NCBI GenBank assembly: GCA_051252095.1
Contig: JBPOFK010000011.1
Location: forward strand, 1 to 64,000
Length of the DNA stretch: 64,000 nucleotides
Origin: GCA-2401735 sp051252095
GTDB lineage: Bacteria; Pseudomonadota; Gammaproteobacteria; Burkholderiales; Methylophilaceae
Reading direction: 5' to 3'
Positions 35,267 to 44,912 of the stretch are shown piece by piece; position 1 is the stretch's first letter, and every line of letters starts with the position of its first letter. A program made the position numbers and the translations under genes. The notes beneath the pieces were generated by a model. That model had not been told where the DNA came from, did no database searches, and worked only from the letters and a program-made list of their open reading frames with translations.

Positions 35267-36091
35267 TTAACGACTTTTGTGTTTTTGACATGTTTCACAA
35301 TAGAAGGTTGAGCGCTGACCTAACCGAATACATTTAATGAGCGACTGACATTTTTTACAAGGCTGATTGGTCCGCCCATATACATAATACGATTGCTGAA
35401 AGTATCCAGAGTTACCATTCACTGCAGCAAAGTCACGCAAACTACTTCCGCCCGCCTCCAGTGCATCTATCAAAGTCGATTTTATTTCACTGACTAAATT
35501 TTTACACTTAGCCAAACTTAGCTGGTTAGACGGCTGTTGTGGATGGATGCCTGACCTAAAGAGCGCTTCATTAGCATAAATATTACCAACGCCTACAACA
35601 AGGCTCGCATTCATTATGGTTGTTTTAATGGCTGCTTTACGCTGCTTTAATTGATTGTACAAGTAACGACCATCAAACTCTTCTTCTAATGGCTCAGGCC
35701 CTAAGTTACACAACAAAGGATGTGAAACTGGATTTTCCCCTGCCCATAACACGGCGCCAAAGCGCCTGGGATCTGTGAGCCGCATTGTCTGTTGGTTTTT
35801 AAATACGATGTCAAAATGATCATGCTTTTCTGGTGGGTAGTTTCTATCAAGCAAACGAATGCTTCCTGACATCCCTAAATGCAATAGTAATGTGCCATTT
35901 TCAAAGCCTAGCTGGATGTACTTTGCGCGCCTTTTTAAGGTTAATAGCTGCTGGGCAACCAATGTATCAGTTAAATGCATTGGAATTGGCCATCGCATAG
36001 CTGCATTACGAATGACCACTGAACTGACGGTATGATTAATGAGCGGCAATAAGCCTTGTTTGGTTATTTCGACCTCGGGCAGTTCCGGCAT
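35267..36091 (-). CDS. mutM: Formamidopyrimidine-DNA glycosylase (MutM/Fpg)
   Basis: A 274-aa bifunctional DNA glycosylase/AP lyase removing 8-oxoguanine and FaPy lesions. The processed N-terminus Pro2-Glu3 (MPELPEVE) provides the catalytic amine and acid. The conserved LKRRAKYIQLGFENG strand holds the catalytic Lys (about 57). The C-terminal zinc finger is CKKCQSLIKCIRLGQRSTFYCETCQ (about 245-269, four Cys). The length is typical (about 270 aa). It lies 9 bp downstream of the DUF4340 gene and probably ends that operon. Confidence 0.97.
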   Translation of the reverse strand: MPELPEVEITKQGLLPLINHTVSSVVIRNAAMRWPIPMHLTDTLVAQQLLTLKRRAKYIQLGFENGTLLLHLGMSGSIRLLDRNYPPEKHDHFDIVFKNQQTMRLTDPRRFGAVLWAGENPVSHPLLCNLGPEPLEEEFDGRYLYNQLKQRKAAIKTTIMNASLVVGVGNIYANEALFRSGIHPQQPSNQLSLAKCKNLVSEIKSTLIDALEAGGSSLRDFAAVNGNSGYFQQSYYVYGRTNQPCKKCQSLIKCIRLGQRSTFYCETCQKHKSR

Positions 36092-36100
36092 TGAAGTCTA

Positions 36101-36994
36101 TTATTTGATATTTAATGGTGGGTTAAGCATGGTAAACCCGACATCGTTCGGATAACGATAGATTAACCCTTCATCAGGTCTAGCTAGCACGAGTTCTGGT
36201 GACTCCATGAGCTTATCGAAACGAATGCTACTGCCGTCTTCTAACATCACTTTAAATGAGGGATATGTCTGAGTTCTATCAGGCGTATATAACTCAACTG
36301 ATTTTGCAGGGTTCTGCTTCCAACTGAATTCTAACCATTCATTTAAATCATTTTGCACTGGTTTCGCTGCAGCTATACTGGCCTCCCATTGCCCTTTATT
36401 AAGTTTAACTTTTAGGGCAGCAGCCTCCCATTGTTCAAGATGAGAGAAATCAAAACCAGCTATCTGCTTGGATTCTGAGGGAGCCAAACTATTCTTGTCT
36501 ACCATTTCTATTGGCTGCGTGCTTGCTGATTCTGAATATACAGCGCTCAGTAAATAGACACTATCTTTATAAGCAATATACTGCTCATCAGTCACTGTAT
36601 TATAGGTACCAAATGAAAAAAGCTCTTCCCCATTCGGAGTTACCATAGAAACCCTCACCAAAGGATTTTTCAAACCAAATTTACCTAAATCAGTCGCTGG
36701 CAGCTTATACTCTGATTTGGCAGCAATAACAGATAGTATCCGTTGAACGGAGCGTTGATCTGCTCTCTGTTTGTAAGGTTTATTCATAAACCAATACCCA
36801 TCATTTTTCTCAAAAATAACAGGTGCTTTAGCAGGAAAATCAATTTTTACTGCACTGATGCCTGCCAGCTTTAATTGAGAAACCTCATACTCTACTTTTT
36901 CTTCGACTTCACTTTTAGGTTTCAAATATAAAAAAGAGACAAGGCCAGCCACCAATGCCAGCATGATTAAATTCAGAATCCATCTTTTTTTCAT
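36101..36994 (-). CDS. DUF4340 protein of a Gld-like ABC system
   Basis: A 297-aa protein with one N-terminal transmembrane helix (about 5-24) and a periplasmic region that matches the DUF4340 pattern: repeated short beta-rich units such as FEKNDGYWFMNKPYKQRADQRSVQRIL (about 61-87) and LGKFGLKNP. These proteins nearly always follow ABC ATPase, ABC-2 permease and GldG-like genes, as here. The role in the complex is unknown; the substrate is probably a surface or lipid component. Confidence 0.85.
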   Translation of the reverse strand: MKKRWILNLIMLALVAGLVSFLYLKPKSEVEEKVEYEVSQLKLAGISAVKIDFPAKAPVIFEKNDGYWFMNKPYKQRADQRSVQRILSVIAAKSEYKLPATDLGKFGLKNPLVRVSMVTPNGEELFSFGTYNTVTDEQYIAYKDSVYLLSAVYSESASTQPIEMVDKNSLAPSESKQIAGFDFSHLEQWEAAALKVKLNKGQWEASIAAAKPVQNDLNEWLEFSWKQNPAKSVELYTPDRTQTYPSFKVMLEDGSSIRFDKLMESPELVLARPDEGLIYRYPNDVGFTMLNPPLNIK

Positions 36995-37025
36995 TGTCTT
37001 TTAGTCCGCAATAAAGTCACTAACA

Positions 37026-38420
37026 TTACGCTTTTCTGCGTCTCCACCACAACCATAAGCCAGCAACAAGGAAGCCTAATGGGATAAAATACTGGAAGCC
37101 ATGAAAGACTGACCAAGCTACAGCGCGGCCCATGTCATTATTAGGTATGGTTACGTTTGCATCTTTAAGCGGCATTGGTTGAATAGTGATGAGTTGGTCA
37201 TCACCAGCTAACCAATTAACAACATTGATACCGAAATCAAGGTTACCACCGTTAGTAATAAAAGTATTAGACAAGAAATTTGCATTGCCCATTACGACTA
37301 CACGCTGCCCTTTTTTGCCATATGTACGCTCTAACGCTACACCTATGTTGATTGGACCTCTCTTATCGACGGCCTCATCGAAAGTTACCTTCTGATTTTT
37401 AACTCCTGGTACAATTTTTTCAGACTCTAACCATCCATTTGGTGCAACATCAACCAAACGTCCCACTTTCCAGCCAAAATCATATGAAGCCTTAGCATCA
37501 ACTTCTCTTGCTTCGGGGAAGAGAGTACGTAATTGGAAACTTCTAGTAATCGGATGGTCCCCATAAGCACTGGCAAAGGCCACTTTAGCATCTGCTCCAT
37601 ATTGCGCAGCAGACATATCAACAGCTATTCCAGAAGACACTGTGACGCCTAAATACTCGGCAACATTGTCCAAACCGTGAAAGTTATTGTCATCCAGCAA
37701 CCAAAGTAGGTTCCCGCCCGCCTTAATATACTCCAGTATTTTAGTAGCTTCTATTTCACTCACGTCTACTTGAGGACTTGCGACAACCAACATAGCACCA
37801 TTAGTAGGCACGGCTTGTGCAATAGTTAAATCAGGATTTGCAAATTTAAAACCTTTTTCTTCTAATTGTTTACCAAACTCGCCTAAATCATGGTTCTTAA
37901 CACCTTGCATATGTCGTTCACCATGCCCGTCCAAGAACATAATCGGTTTTTCATTCGTGCGCGACAAACGAACTAATAAATTAGTCATATCTTGTTCTAC
38001 AATGGGCGGAAAGATATGTTCAGTACGCTTGTTGTACTCAACCACGACCTCACCATCTTGCTTAATGTTAGCTTCTTGCGCTAACTTAGGCTCTTCTGTT
38101 GGGTTAATAAATTTGATATTGATATCATTTTTTTGTCGTTGGTAACGCGCCACGAAATCCAGCATTCCTTTACGGAAAGTATCACCCCTGCTCGGATCAT
38201 CTTTCGTCGCAAATACGGTAATATTCACGGGGTCTTTCATTTGATTAAGCACATCAATACTGCCCTGCGTGAGGATATTCCTACTAGCCTGCGTCACGTC
38301 TTTAGCGTAACGATACTGATGGCCCAAGTAACCCAAAATTACCACTAATGCCACAAATAAAATGACAAAAAACCAACTTTGCACCAACATCTGGAGCTTT
38401 AAACTGCGATTCATTTTCAT
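37026..38420 (-). CDS. GldG-like ABC-type auxiliary protein
   Basis: A 464-aa protein of the GldG / ABC_transp_aux family: N-terminal helix (about 15-32), a periplasmic domain (about 40-435) with the recognisable GHGERHMQGVKNHDLGEFGKQLEEKGF (about 165-191) and LLWLLDD segments, and a C-terminal helix (about 440-460) followed by WWRRRKA. It works with the adjacent ABC-2 permease and ATPase; in gliding Bacteroidetes the homologous GldAFG set is needed for motility, but in proteobacteria the role is unknown. Confidence 0.88.
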   Translation of the reverse strand: MKMNRSLKLQMLVQSWFFVILFVALVVILGYLGHQYRYAKDVTQASRNILTQGSIDVLNQMKDPVNITVFATKDDPSRGDTFRKGMLDFVARYQRQKNDINIKFINPTEEPKLAQEANIKQDGEVVVEYNKRTEHIFPPIVEQDMTNLLVRLSRTNEKPIMFLDGHGERHMQGVKNHDLGEFGKQLEEKGFKFANPDLTIAQAVPTNGAMLVVASPQVDVSEIEATKILEYIKAGGNLLWLLDDNNFHGLDNVAEYLGVTVSSGIAVDMSAAQYGADAKVAFASAYGDHPITRSFQLRTLFPEAREVDAKASYDFGWKVGRLVDVAPNGWLESEKIVPGVKNQKVTFDEAVDKRGPINIGVALERTYGKKGQRVVVMGNANFLSNTFITNGGNLDFGINVVNWLAGDDQLITIQPMPLKDANVTIPNNDMGRAVAWSVFHGFQYFIPLGFLVAGLWLWWRRRKA

Positions 38421-38432
38421 ACTGTAACCTGA

Positions 38433-39179
38433 TTAGCCTCTTAAACGGTCTGCGTCTAAACGACGAATCGTTAAAATTAAGAAAGTTAAAATAAATAAAA
38501 GAAAATAGACAATGTCAGCAGTATCAATCAAGCCGCCTGCAAATGATTGAAAGTGCTTCATGAACGAAAGTTGCGCCATCGTACTACTAGGGTCACCTGC
38601 AAAGAAACGATCCAGAATCATTAGCACGAACAGCGCAATAAAACTTAATATTGCAGCGACCACAGGTTGTGAAGTCAAGCTTGAGAAATATAATCCTAAA
38701 GCGGAAAAACTAGCCACCAACATGAACAACCCAAACGAATTGGACAGAATATAGCCAAAATCGATATCTGACCAAATATTGAGCGTTGAGAGCATTATGC
38801 CAATATAAACAATCAAGATACTTAGAAATGTAACGAGCCCTAAAAACTTACCAACCACAATCTCTATAATCGACAGTGGTGCGCTTAACAAAAATGGTAA
38901 CGTCTGATTGCGACGCTCTTCAGAAATTAATCTCATTGACAACAATGGTACGGCAAAAAGCATAATAAACGATGCAAGACCGTAAACATTCTGCCCTACA
39001 AATTGCGTAACGCCCATTCGTTCTGCAGGTCGAATTGAGCCAGACATAACCTCAAAGTAATTATTGATTCCATTCAAGTAATAAGTACCAAATGAAAACA
39101 TAAGCAACGCCAAAATAATCCACCCCATTGGTGATGCAAACATACTTTTTAATTCTTTTCTTGCAATACTTAATATCAT
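38433..39179 (-). CDS. ABC-2 type permease (GldF-like)
   Basis: A 248-aa integral membrane protein with six predicted helices, starting ARKELKSMFASPMGWIILALLM (about 6-27), the ABC-2 permease N-terminus. Further helices lie near 60-80, 105-130, 145-165, 170-190 and 220-240. It forms the pore of the adjacent Gld-like transporter. The start is ATG 39179, 24 bp after the ATPase stop, in one operon of ATPase, permease, GldG-like protein, DUF4340 and mutM. Confidence 0.9.
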   Translation of the reverse strand: MILSIARKELKSMFASPMGWIILALLMFSFGTYYLNGINNYFEVMSGSIRPAERMGVTQFVGQNVYGLASFIMLFAVPLLSMRLISEERRNQTLPFLLSAPLSIIEIVVGKFLGLVTFLSILIVYIGIMLSTLNIWSDIDFGYILSNSFGLFMLVASFSALGLYFSSLTSQPVVAAILSFIALFVLMILDRFFAGDPSSTMAQLSFMKHFQSFAGGLIDTADIVYFLLFILTFLILTIRRLDADRLRG

Positions 39180-39203
39180 CTTACAACCCCCAACATCCGC
39201 ATA

Positions 39204-40157
39204 TTAAGCGGCTTGTTCTCCATCTGTGTGCGCACTGTCATGATATGTTAGCTGTACAAACACATCTTCTAAACTGGTTTGGTCTGGCGCTATGTGATAC
39301 AAGCCCCAACCATTTTTTACTGATGCCTTAACAATTGACTCATGTGGCATGACCCCCTCTTGCACTCGCACACGCATCATATTGTTCTCAGCTAACTCAA
39401 CATCAGACACACCTTTAATTTTCGCTAAGTCATCAATGCTTGGTGGGGTATTAAATCCTATTAATAGCTTGTTCCCCATGCGCTGACTTTTTAAGACTTC
39501 AATATCACCATTAAAGACTAGCTTGCCTTGGTCGATAATTTGCACGTGATCGCAAACCATTTCAACCTCAGGCAAAATGTGTGTTGAAACGATAACACTG
39601 TGTTCTTGACCAATTTCTTTGATTAAAGTCCGAATATCGCGGATTTGTATCGGATCCAGACCAACTGTTGGTTCATCTAGAATCACAACCATTGGACTGT
39701 GGATAATGGCTTGCGCAATACCAACGCGTTGTTGGTATCCATTTGACAAATTCTCAATCAAGCGCTTACTCATATGACCTAAGCCACAGCGTTCTTTTGC
39801 AACTTCAACCGCTTGTTTAATATGTTTACTGTTTACATTGTGCAGGCGGGCTGCAATGGTTAAGTACTCATCAACAGTAAACTCTTTATATAAAGGCCGC
39901 ATCTCAGGCAGGTAACCAATTAAGGCTTTTGCCTCTTTTGGGTTTTCTATCATGTCAATACCGCAAATCTTTACACTACCAAGGCTGGGTGCCAAATTAC
40001 CTGTTAGCATTTTCATGGTTGTCGATTTGCCTGCGCCATTGGGGCCAAGAAAACCTAATACCTGACCTTTTGCTAAATGAAAACTAACTTCACTAACGGC
40101 TGCACGGCCACCATAAAGCCGCGTGAGCTCAATTGCTTCAACTGTATAATTACTCAT
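39204..40157 (-). CDS. ABC transporter ATPase (GldA-like)
   Basis: A 317-aa ABC ATPase. Walker A is GFLGPNGAGKSTTMKML (about 34-50), the signature is NLSNGYQQRVGIAQA (about 136-150; LSNG in place of LSGG), Walker B is VVILDEPTVGLDP and the H-loop is VSTHIL. The C-terminal domain (about 220-310) has the regulatory extension usual for ABC-2 exporter ATPases. It is first in the five-gene minus-strand operon with the permease and auxiliary proteins. The substrate is unknown. Confidence 0.93.
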   Translation of the reverse strand: MSNYTVEAIELTRLYGGRAAVSEVSFHLAKGQVLGFLGPNGAGKSTTMKMLTGNLAPSLGSVKICGIDMIENPKEAKALIGYLPEMRPLYKEFTVDEYLTIAARLHNVNSKHIKQAVEVAKERCGLGHMSKRLIENLSNGYQQRVGIAQAIIHSPMVVILDEPTVGLDPIQIRDIRTLIKEIGQEHSVIVSTHILPEVEMVCDHVQIIDQGKLVFNGDIEVLKSQRMGNKLLIGFNTPPSIDDLAKIKGVSDVELAENNMMRVRVQEGVMPHESIVKASVKNGWGLYHIAPDQTSLEDVFVQLTYHDSAHTDGEQAA

Positions 40158-40366
40158 ATTAAAATCTTATTTAATTTCAATTCTTAAAATTCTAGTTACC
40201 TAGGAAACTAAATCGCTGGATAAGTTTCAAGCAAAAAGTTATAGTACGATTAATGAACCCTAATTAAAGGATAATTATTTTATCAACCCTTAATTATGGA
40301 TGAACTTGTTCAAACTGTCACGGACTAAACTAGAGTTTAATCATTCCAACGTTGGATAATCACTCG

Positions 40367-42046
40367 ATGATGAATATAAAAAAATTATTTTTGTTTGCAT
40401 TAATGTCCGCACTAAGCGTGAACTTTGCTTATGCCAAATCAAACGACGAACCAAAAATTACAGAAGCTAACGCAGAGTTTGTATATAAATACCTACTAGG
40501 TGAAATAGCAGGCCAGCGAGGTGACTTGTCATTAGCGAGTCAATTGTTTTTAGATTTAGCCAAACAAACTCAAGACCCTCGCTTAGCAGAACGCGCAGCC
40601 AGATCAGCAGCTTATGCTCGTCAAGAACGCTTAGCTTTAGATGCGGCGACACTTTGGGCCGAACTCGACCCTGACTCGCTAGAGGCACAACAAGCTTCAG
40701 GTCAGATGCTAATCGCCACTGGTGATATTCAAGGCGCTATCCCGCACATCAAAAGATTGTTATCAATTGAAAAGATGCGTGCAGATGGCTTCCTTTACAT
40801 CAATGACTTGTTGAGCAATCAGCAAGATAAACGGGCAATGCTGAATGTCGTAAAAGAACTTGCCCAACCTTACCCTGAATCGCCTGAAGCACAATTTGCT
40901 CTTGCCAGAGCAGCTTGGCTAGCAGGAGATAAAGAAGCGTCTAAGCAAGCTTTAGAAAAGGCTAACTCATTAAACCCTGGCTGGGAAACTAGTGCGCAAA
41001 TGCTTGGCCAAATCATCACCACAGAATCTCCAGATGCTGCCGTCAGTTATTATCAGGATTTTTTAAACAAGTACCCAGATGCGGATAAAGTAAGGATGAA
41101 CTATGCGAAACTGCTAGTGAGCCTAAAAAGACATCAGGAAGCCAAACCAGAATTTATTAAACTTTCTGATAGCGCCAAAGACAACCCAGAAACAAGCGCC
41201 GTTGTTGGCCTGCTATCCCTAGAGGCAAATGAATTCGATATGGCGGAAAAATATCTCCAACAGGCATTAGATAATGATTTCAATGATAGAGAGCAGCTGT
41301 ATATCTATTTAGGGCGCACAGCAGAGCGCAAAAATAATGACACAAAAGCACTAGAATGGTACGACAAGGTACCAGCGAACAACAACCATTTCCTTGAGGC
41401 GAAGTTTTCTGCCGCCAATGTCATTGCACGGACTAAAAGCCTAGATGCTGCAATCGAGATGCTAGATAGCTTGGAAGAATTAACGATAGAACAGAAACTG
41501 GCAGTGGTACAGGGTGAAGCAGCAATGCTAGCACAAGCAAACCGTCATCAAGAAGCATTTGATCTCATTGAAAAAACAGTCAACTCCGTTCCTAACACAC
41601 CACAGCTTATTTATGATTATGCAATGGCAGCTGAGCGTCTGGGCAAATTAGACTTGATGGAAACGGAGTTACGTAAAGTCATTAAGCTGCAACCTGATTA
41701 TGCAGCGGCTTACAATGCATTGGGCTATTCTTTTGCAGACCGAGACATTAACCTCAACGAAGCTAAAACGCTTATTGAAACTGCACATAAACTCGCCCCA
41801 GATGATCATTACATTCTAGATAGTTTGGGATGGATTGAATATCGTTTAGGCAATTATGACATTGCTGTTGAATATTTACGGAAAGCACATGCGACGCAGG
41901 CAGACCCAGAAATTTCTGCACACCTTGGGGAAGTCTTATGGAAACAAGGCTTACAAGAAGAAGCGAAAAAGATTTGGGAAAATGCATTAAAAGACTTTCC
42001 GGATAACAATCTTTTGGTTAGCACAGCCAAAAAGTTTAAACCATAA
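40367..42046 (+). CDS. Exported TPR-repeat protein
   Basis: A 559-aa (from ATG 40367) protein with a Sec signal peptide (MMNIKKLFLFALMSALSVNFAYA) and a long array of tetratricopeptide repeats along its length. Typical segments are YNALGYSFADRDINLNEAKTLIETAHKLAP and YILDSLGWIEYRLGNYDIAVEYLRKAHAT near the end. TPRs mediate protein-protein contacts, here in the periplasm or at the outer membrane. An in-frame TTG exists 15 nt upstream at 40352, but ATG fits the signal peptide better. It is directly upstream of lolB, a conserved order in betaproteobacteria. The specific partner is unknown. Confidence 0.88.
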   Translation: MMNIKKLFLFALMSALSVNFAYAKSNDEPKITEANAEFVYKYLLGEIAGQRGDLSLASQLFLDLAKQTQDPRLAERAARSAAYARQERLALDAATLWAELDPDSLEAQQASGQMLIATGDIQGAIPHIKRLLSIEKMRADGFLYINDLLSNQQDKRAMLNVVKELAQPYPESPEAQFALARAAWLAGDKEASKQALEKANSLNPGWETSAQMLGQIITTESPDAAVSYYQDFLNKYPDADKVRMNYAKLLVSLKRHQEAKPEFIKLSDSAKDNPETSAVVGLLSLEANEFDMAEKYLQQALDNDFNDREQLYIYLGRTAERKNNDTKALEWYDKVPANNNHFLEAKFSAANVIARTKSLDAAIEMLDSLEELTIEQKLAVVQGEAAMLAQANRHQEAFDLIEKTVNSVPNTPQLIYDYAMAAERLGKLDLMETELRKVIKLQPDYAAAYNALGYSFADRDINLNEAKTLIETAHKLAPDDHYILDSLGWIEYRLGNYDIAVEYLRKAHATQADPEISAHLGEVLWKQGLQEEAKKIWENALKDFPDNNLLVSTAKKFKP

Positions 42047-42074
42047 AATACTTTAATCAACTATTTTGATTAGG

Positions 42075-42716
42075 ATGTCATTTTTTATAAAGCGCATAAA
42101 TTTTTTATGGCTAATTCTTTTTTCAATTTACCTTTCTGGCTGTCAAACAACACCACCACGTGAGCAACCTAATAATACTGGCGCTATATTAAAACCTTCT
42201 GTTTTACATGCCAAGCATATGGCAACAATAGAGAAAATAGAAGGTTTTTCTCTGAAAGGTAGGATTGCCGTTATCACTGATGCCAAAAATTCTTCTGGCA
42301 GACTGGCCTGGGAGCACAGCGCTAAAAAAGACAACGTTGACATTTACTCACCTCTAGGAGGGAAAGTCGCCAACATCACTAAAACCCCTGAACAAGTCAC
42401 ATTCACAGATAACAAAAAAACACTAACTGCAGCAGATGCTGAGTCACTAACTCAAGAGACACTTGGTTTTAGCCTGCCTTTATCTGGGCTAAGTTACTGG
42501 GCCCTAGGAAAACCAAGTAATCAAAGTATTGCCAATGTAATGACTTGGGACAACAACGGTAAAATTAAGACCTTAGTGCAGGATGGTTGGAATATTGAAT
42601 ACAATGACTACGCTGACCATGATGTGTATTCTCTACCTAGAAAAGTACAATTAAACAATAATCGCATCAGCATTAAGCTTATTGTCGACAATTGGGATGA
42701 AATACAAGTACAGTAA
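42075..42716 (+). CDS. lolB: Outer-membrane lipoprotein receptor LolB
   Basis: A protein of 213 aa from ATG 42075 (an in-frame TTG lies at 42066). It has a lipoprotein signal peptide with lipobox LSGC (Cys near residue 23). The mature beta-barrel domain shows GFSLKGRIAV, SGRLAWEHSAKKDNVDIYSPLGGKVA and FSLPLSGLSYWALGKP, all LolB landmarks. It accepts lipoproteins from LolA and inserts them in the outer membrane. The gene order TPR-lolB-...-ispE is standard except that a glycosyltransferase gene intervenes here. Confidence 0.93.
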   Translation: MSFFIKRINFLWLILFSIYLSGCQTTPPREQPNNTGAILKPSVLHAKHMATIEKIEGFSLKGRIAVITDAKNSSGRLAWEHSAKKDNVDIYSPLGGKVANITKTPEQVTFTDNKKTLTAADAESLTQETLGFSLPLSGLSYWALGKPSNQSIANVMTWDNNGKIKTLVQDGWNIEYNDYADHDVYSLPRKVQLNNNRISIKLIVDNWDEIQVQ

Positions 42717-42736
42717 GTAACCGCTGATTAGCTAAC

Positions 42737-43624
42737 TTAACTAATTTGTTTTTTCGTTTTCGGATAGCGAATTTTGGGCCAGAAAAACAAGAAGCCATGA
42801 ATCATGGGAAATAACACGCCCAGTGGCTTCTTCCCAGTCAAAACACACATTATGATTTTAACCATCCAAACAAACTGCTTTCCGATTTTTTTTGCAATGG
42901 AATCGTCAGATAATCGAATCGTTGCAAACTTGTTTCTCACATAGCGTTTGTAACGTTCTGGTGATAGCCATAGATTACTTGAAGGCTCTTGATGATGATG
43001 CATAACTGCATCAATGACACAATAAGAGGCCATATTCCGCGCAATGCGTGTAGTAAACTCGACATCCTCATCATAAAAAAAGTATTCTTCAATGGGCAAT
43101 CCATGCGCCTGAATTGCTTTTGTTGACACCAAACAGCCGGGCCAAGCAGCCGATAATATTGGCAGACACTTTTCTTCTAAAACACTGCCGTACCATTTAT
43201 TTGCATCATCCGGTATTGGAGACATATACGTTTTCTTATTCACATCAACAACAACACAACTCAACAAACCAGTCGCTTCGTCATCAAAGTATTTGGTTGA
43301 AACCAGTTTTTGCAACGTATTTTTCTCAGGAAAAGCATCGTCATCCGTCACCCAAACCCAATCATGGCCATGCGTAATCGCCATCTGCATACCAGCGGAG
43401 AAACCACCAGCACTACCAACATTATCCTGAATTTTTAGCGTTATATCCTGTTGTGCCTCTAGCCAATGTTTAATTTTTTTGTCTTCCCCCTGAAAAACGA
43501 CAATAATTTCATCCAATGGTCTTGTTTGATTACGTAAACTCTCAATTGTATTTTTCAGCTTCTTATACCGATGCATGGCAAGCACAACAACTGCAATTGA
43601 AGCATTACTTTTTTCTTTATCCAT
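42737..43624 (-). CDS. Family-2 glycosyltransferase
   Basis: A 295-aa GT-A protein. The N-terminus IAVVVLAMHRYKKLKNTIESLRNQTRPLDEIIVV is the GT2 nucleotide-binding half, WVWVTDDDAFPE (about 91-102) holds the metal-binding DDD, and FYDEDVEFTTRI (about 173-184) is the acceptor-side acidic motif. The style resembles galactofuranosyl- and rhamnosyl-type GT2 enzymes acting on surface glycans. It is on the opposite strand between lolB and ispE, which are usually close neighbours, so it is likely an accessory insertion. The donor and acceptor are unknown. Confidence 0.88.
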   Translation of the reverse strand: MDKEKSNASIAVVVLAMHRYKKLKNTIESLRNQTRPLDEIIVVFQGEDKKIKHWLEAQQDITLKIQDNVGSAGGFSAGMQMAITHGHDWVWVTDDDAFPEKNTLQKLVSTKYFDDEATGLLSCVVVDVNKKTYMSPIPDDANKWYGSVLEEKCLPILSAAWPGCLVSTKAIQAHGLPIEEYFFYDEDVEFTTRIARNMASYCVIDAVMHHHQEPSSNLWLSPERYKRYVRNKFATIRLSDDSIAKKIGKQFVWMVKIIMCVLTGKKPLGVLFPMIHGFLFFWPKIRYPKTKKQIS

Positions 43625-44062
43625 AAAAATTCTTTCAAGTAAGCATTTAGTATCTATCCAACTGATATGCTGCGATTGTTTTTTTGATAATTACATTTGC
43701 CCATAATATTGATTCATATTTTAATATTTTTGTTAAAAATACATACAGGAAAACATCTGGTTTTATTGTCAGATTAATCTGACATAGTTAAATATAACGT
43801 ACTCACAAAACGGCACATTTAATTATTAAAAATTAAATCATTCTATGTTTTAACTTCATGAGACTCGATTATCAGACGATAATTCATAATCTAAAATTAA
43901 AAATAAAGGTCTATACCTGATAATTGAGTCACATTAGTTACAACTTAGCTCAATCATTAAATAGCTTAAGTCATTACTATCGATTAACATTATCAATATA
44001 AATTAATCATTTTCATGAGTTAAATCAGTTGAAAATTACCAATCTATTGTAACATTCTAGTT
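43625..44062. other. 438-bp AT-rich intergenic region without genes
   Basis: No convincing open frame on either strand. It holds a perfect 18-bp palindrome at 43767-43784 and the divergent control region of the glycosyltransferase (left) and ispE (right). A weak -35/-10 pair (TTGAAA near 44029, TAACAT near 44050) lies just before ispE but is very close to the start codon. Confidence 0.6.
43767..43784. promoter_or_regulatory. 18-bp perfect palindrome, operator-like
   Basis: TGTCAGATTAATCTGACA is a perfect palindrome with a TTAA centre, located about 145 bp upstream of the minus-strand glycosyltransferase start and 280 bp upstream of ispE. It has the size and symmetry of a dimeric regulator site. 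The binding protein is unknown. Confidence 0.45.
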
Positions 44063-44905
44063 ATGCAATCTTTCTTAGCGCCTGCCAAAATTAATATCTT
44101 TTTACACGTTACTGGACAACTAGCAAATGGTTATCACACGCTTCAAAGTGCATTTCAGCTATTAGATTTTTGCGACACTATTTCTTTAAACCCGACACAT
44201 AACGGCAAAATTAATAGGCTAACTCATGTGGATGGCGTGCCTGAACAACATGACTTGACTGTTCGTGCGGCACAGGCTTTACAGCAAGCAACAGGGTCTG
44301 GTCGTGGTGTTGAGATTGCAATTGAAAAACGCATTCCAATGGGCTCAGGTTTGGGTGGTGGCAGCTCTGATGCCGCAACCGTGTTACTTGCGCTCAATCA
44401 TTTATGGCAACTGAAGTTAAGCCGAAGAGCACTCATGGACATAGGCGTGAAGCTGGGTGCTGATGTCCCATTTTTTATTTTTGGTGAAAACGCTTGGGCA
44501 GAAGGGATTGGCGAGTTACTCACGCCACTATCAACCCCAACAAAATACTATGTGGTACTCACACCGCAAATAAATGTATCAACTGCAAAAATATTTGCTA
44601 ATTCCAGATTGACAAAAGACACGAAACCATTGAAAATAGCGGACTTTTCAAACGGTGAACATTCTAAGTTATTTAGAAACGACCTTGAGAAAGTTGTATG
44701 TGAAGAATATACAGCAGTTGCCAATAGTCTAAAATGGTTGAACCAACATGGTGAAGCAAGAATGAGTGGTTCAGGGGCATCTGTTTTTGTAGCAGCGGAT
44801 TCATACACAAAGGCAGAAGCAATATTGGCACAAAAGCCAGTTGACTTAGATGGCTTTGTTGCCAAGAGTTTAAGCAAACATCCTTTGTATGAGTTAGCAA
44901 CATAA
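44063..44905 (+). CDS. ispE: 4-diphosphocytidyl-2-C-methyl-D-erythritol kinase
   Basis: A 280-aa GHMP kinase of the MEP isoprenoid pathway, phosphorylating CDP-ME with ATP. The substrate-binding opening is LAPAKINIFLHVTGQLANGYHTLQSAFQLLDFCD (split: APAKIN and GYH are hallmark). The ATP loop is PMGSGLGGGSSDAATVL (about 92-108, GHMP motif) and the C-terminal motif is ARMSGSGASVFVA (about 232-244). It lies 7 bp before tRNA-Gln and probably on the same transcript. Confidence 0.97.
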   Translation: MQSFLAPAKINIFLHVTGQLANGYHTLQSAFQLLDFCDTISLNPTHNGKINRLTHVDGVPEQHDLTVRAAQALQQATGSGRGVEIAIEKRIPMGSGLGGGSSDAATVLLALNHLWQLKLSRRALMDIGVKLGADVPFFIFGENAWAEGIGELLTPLSTPTKYYVVLTPQINVSTAKIFANSRLTKDTKPLKIADFSNGEHSKLFRNDLEKVVCEEYTAVANSLKWLNQHGEARMSGSGASVFVAADSYTKAEAILAQKPVDLDGFVAKSLSKHPLYELAT

Positions 44906-44912
44906 AGTTTAT

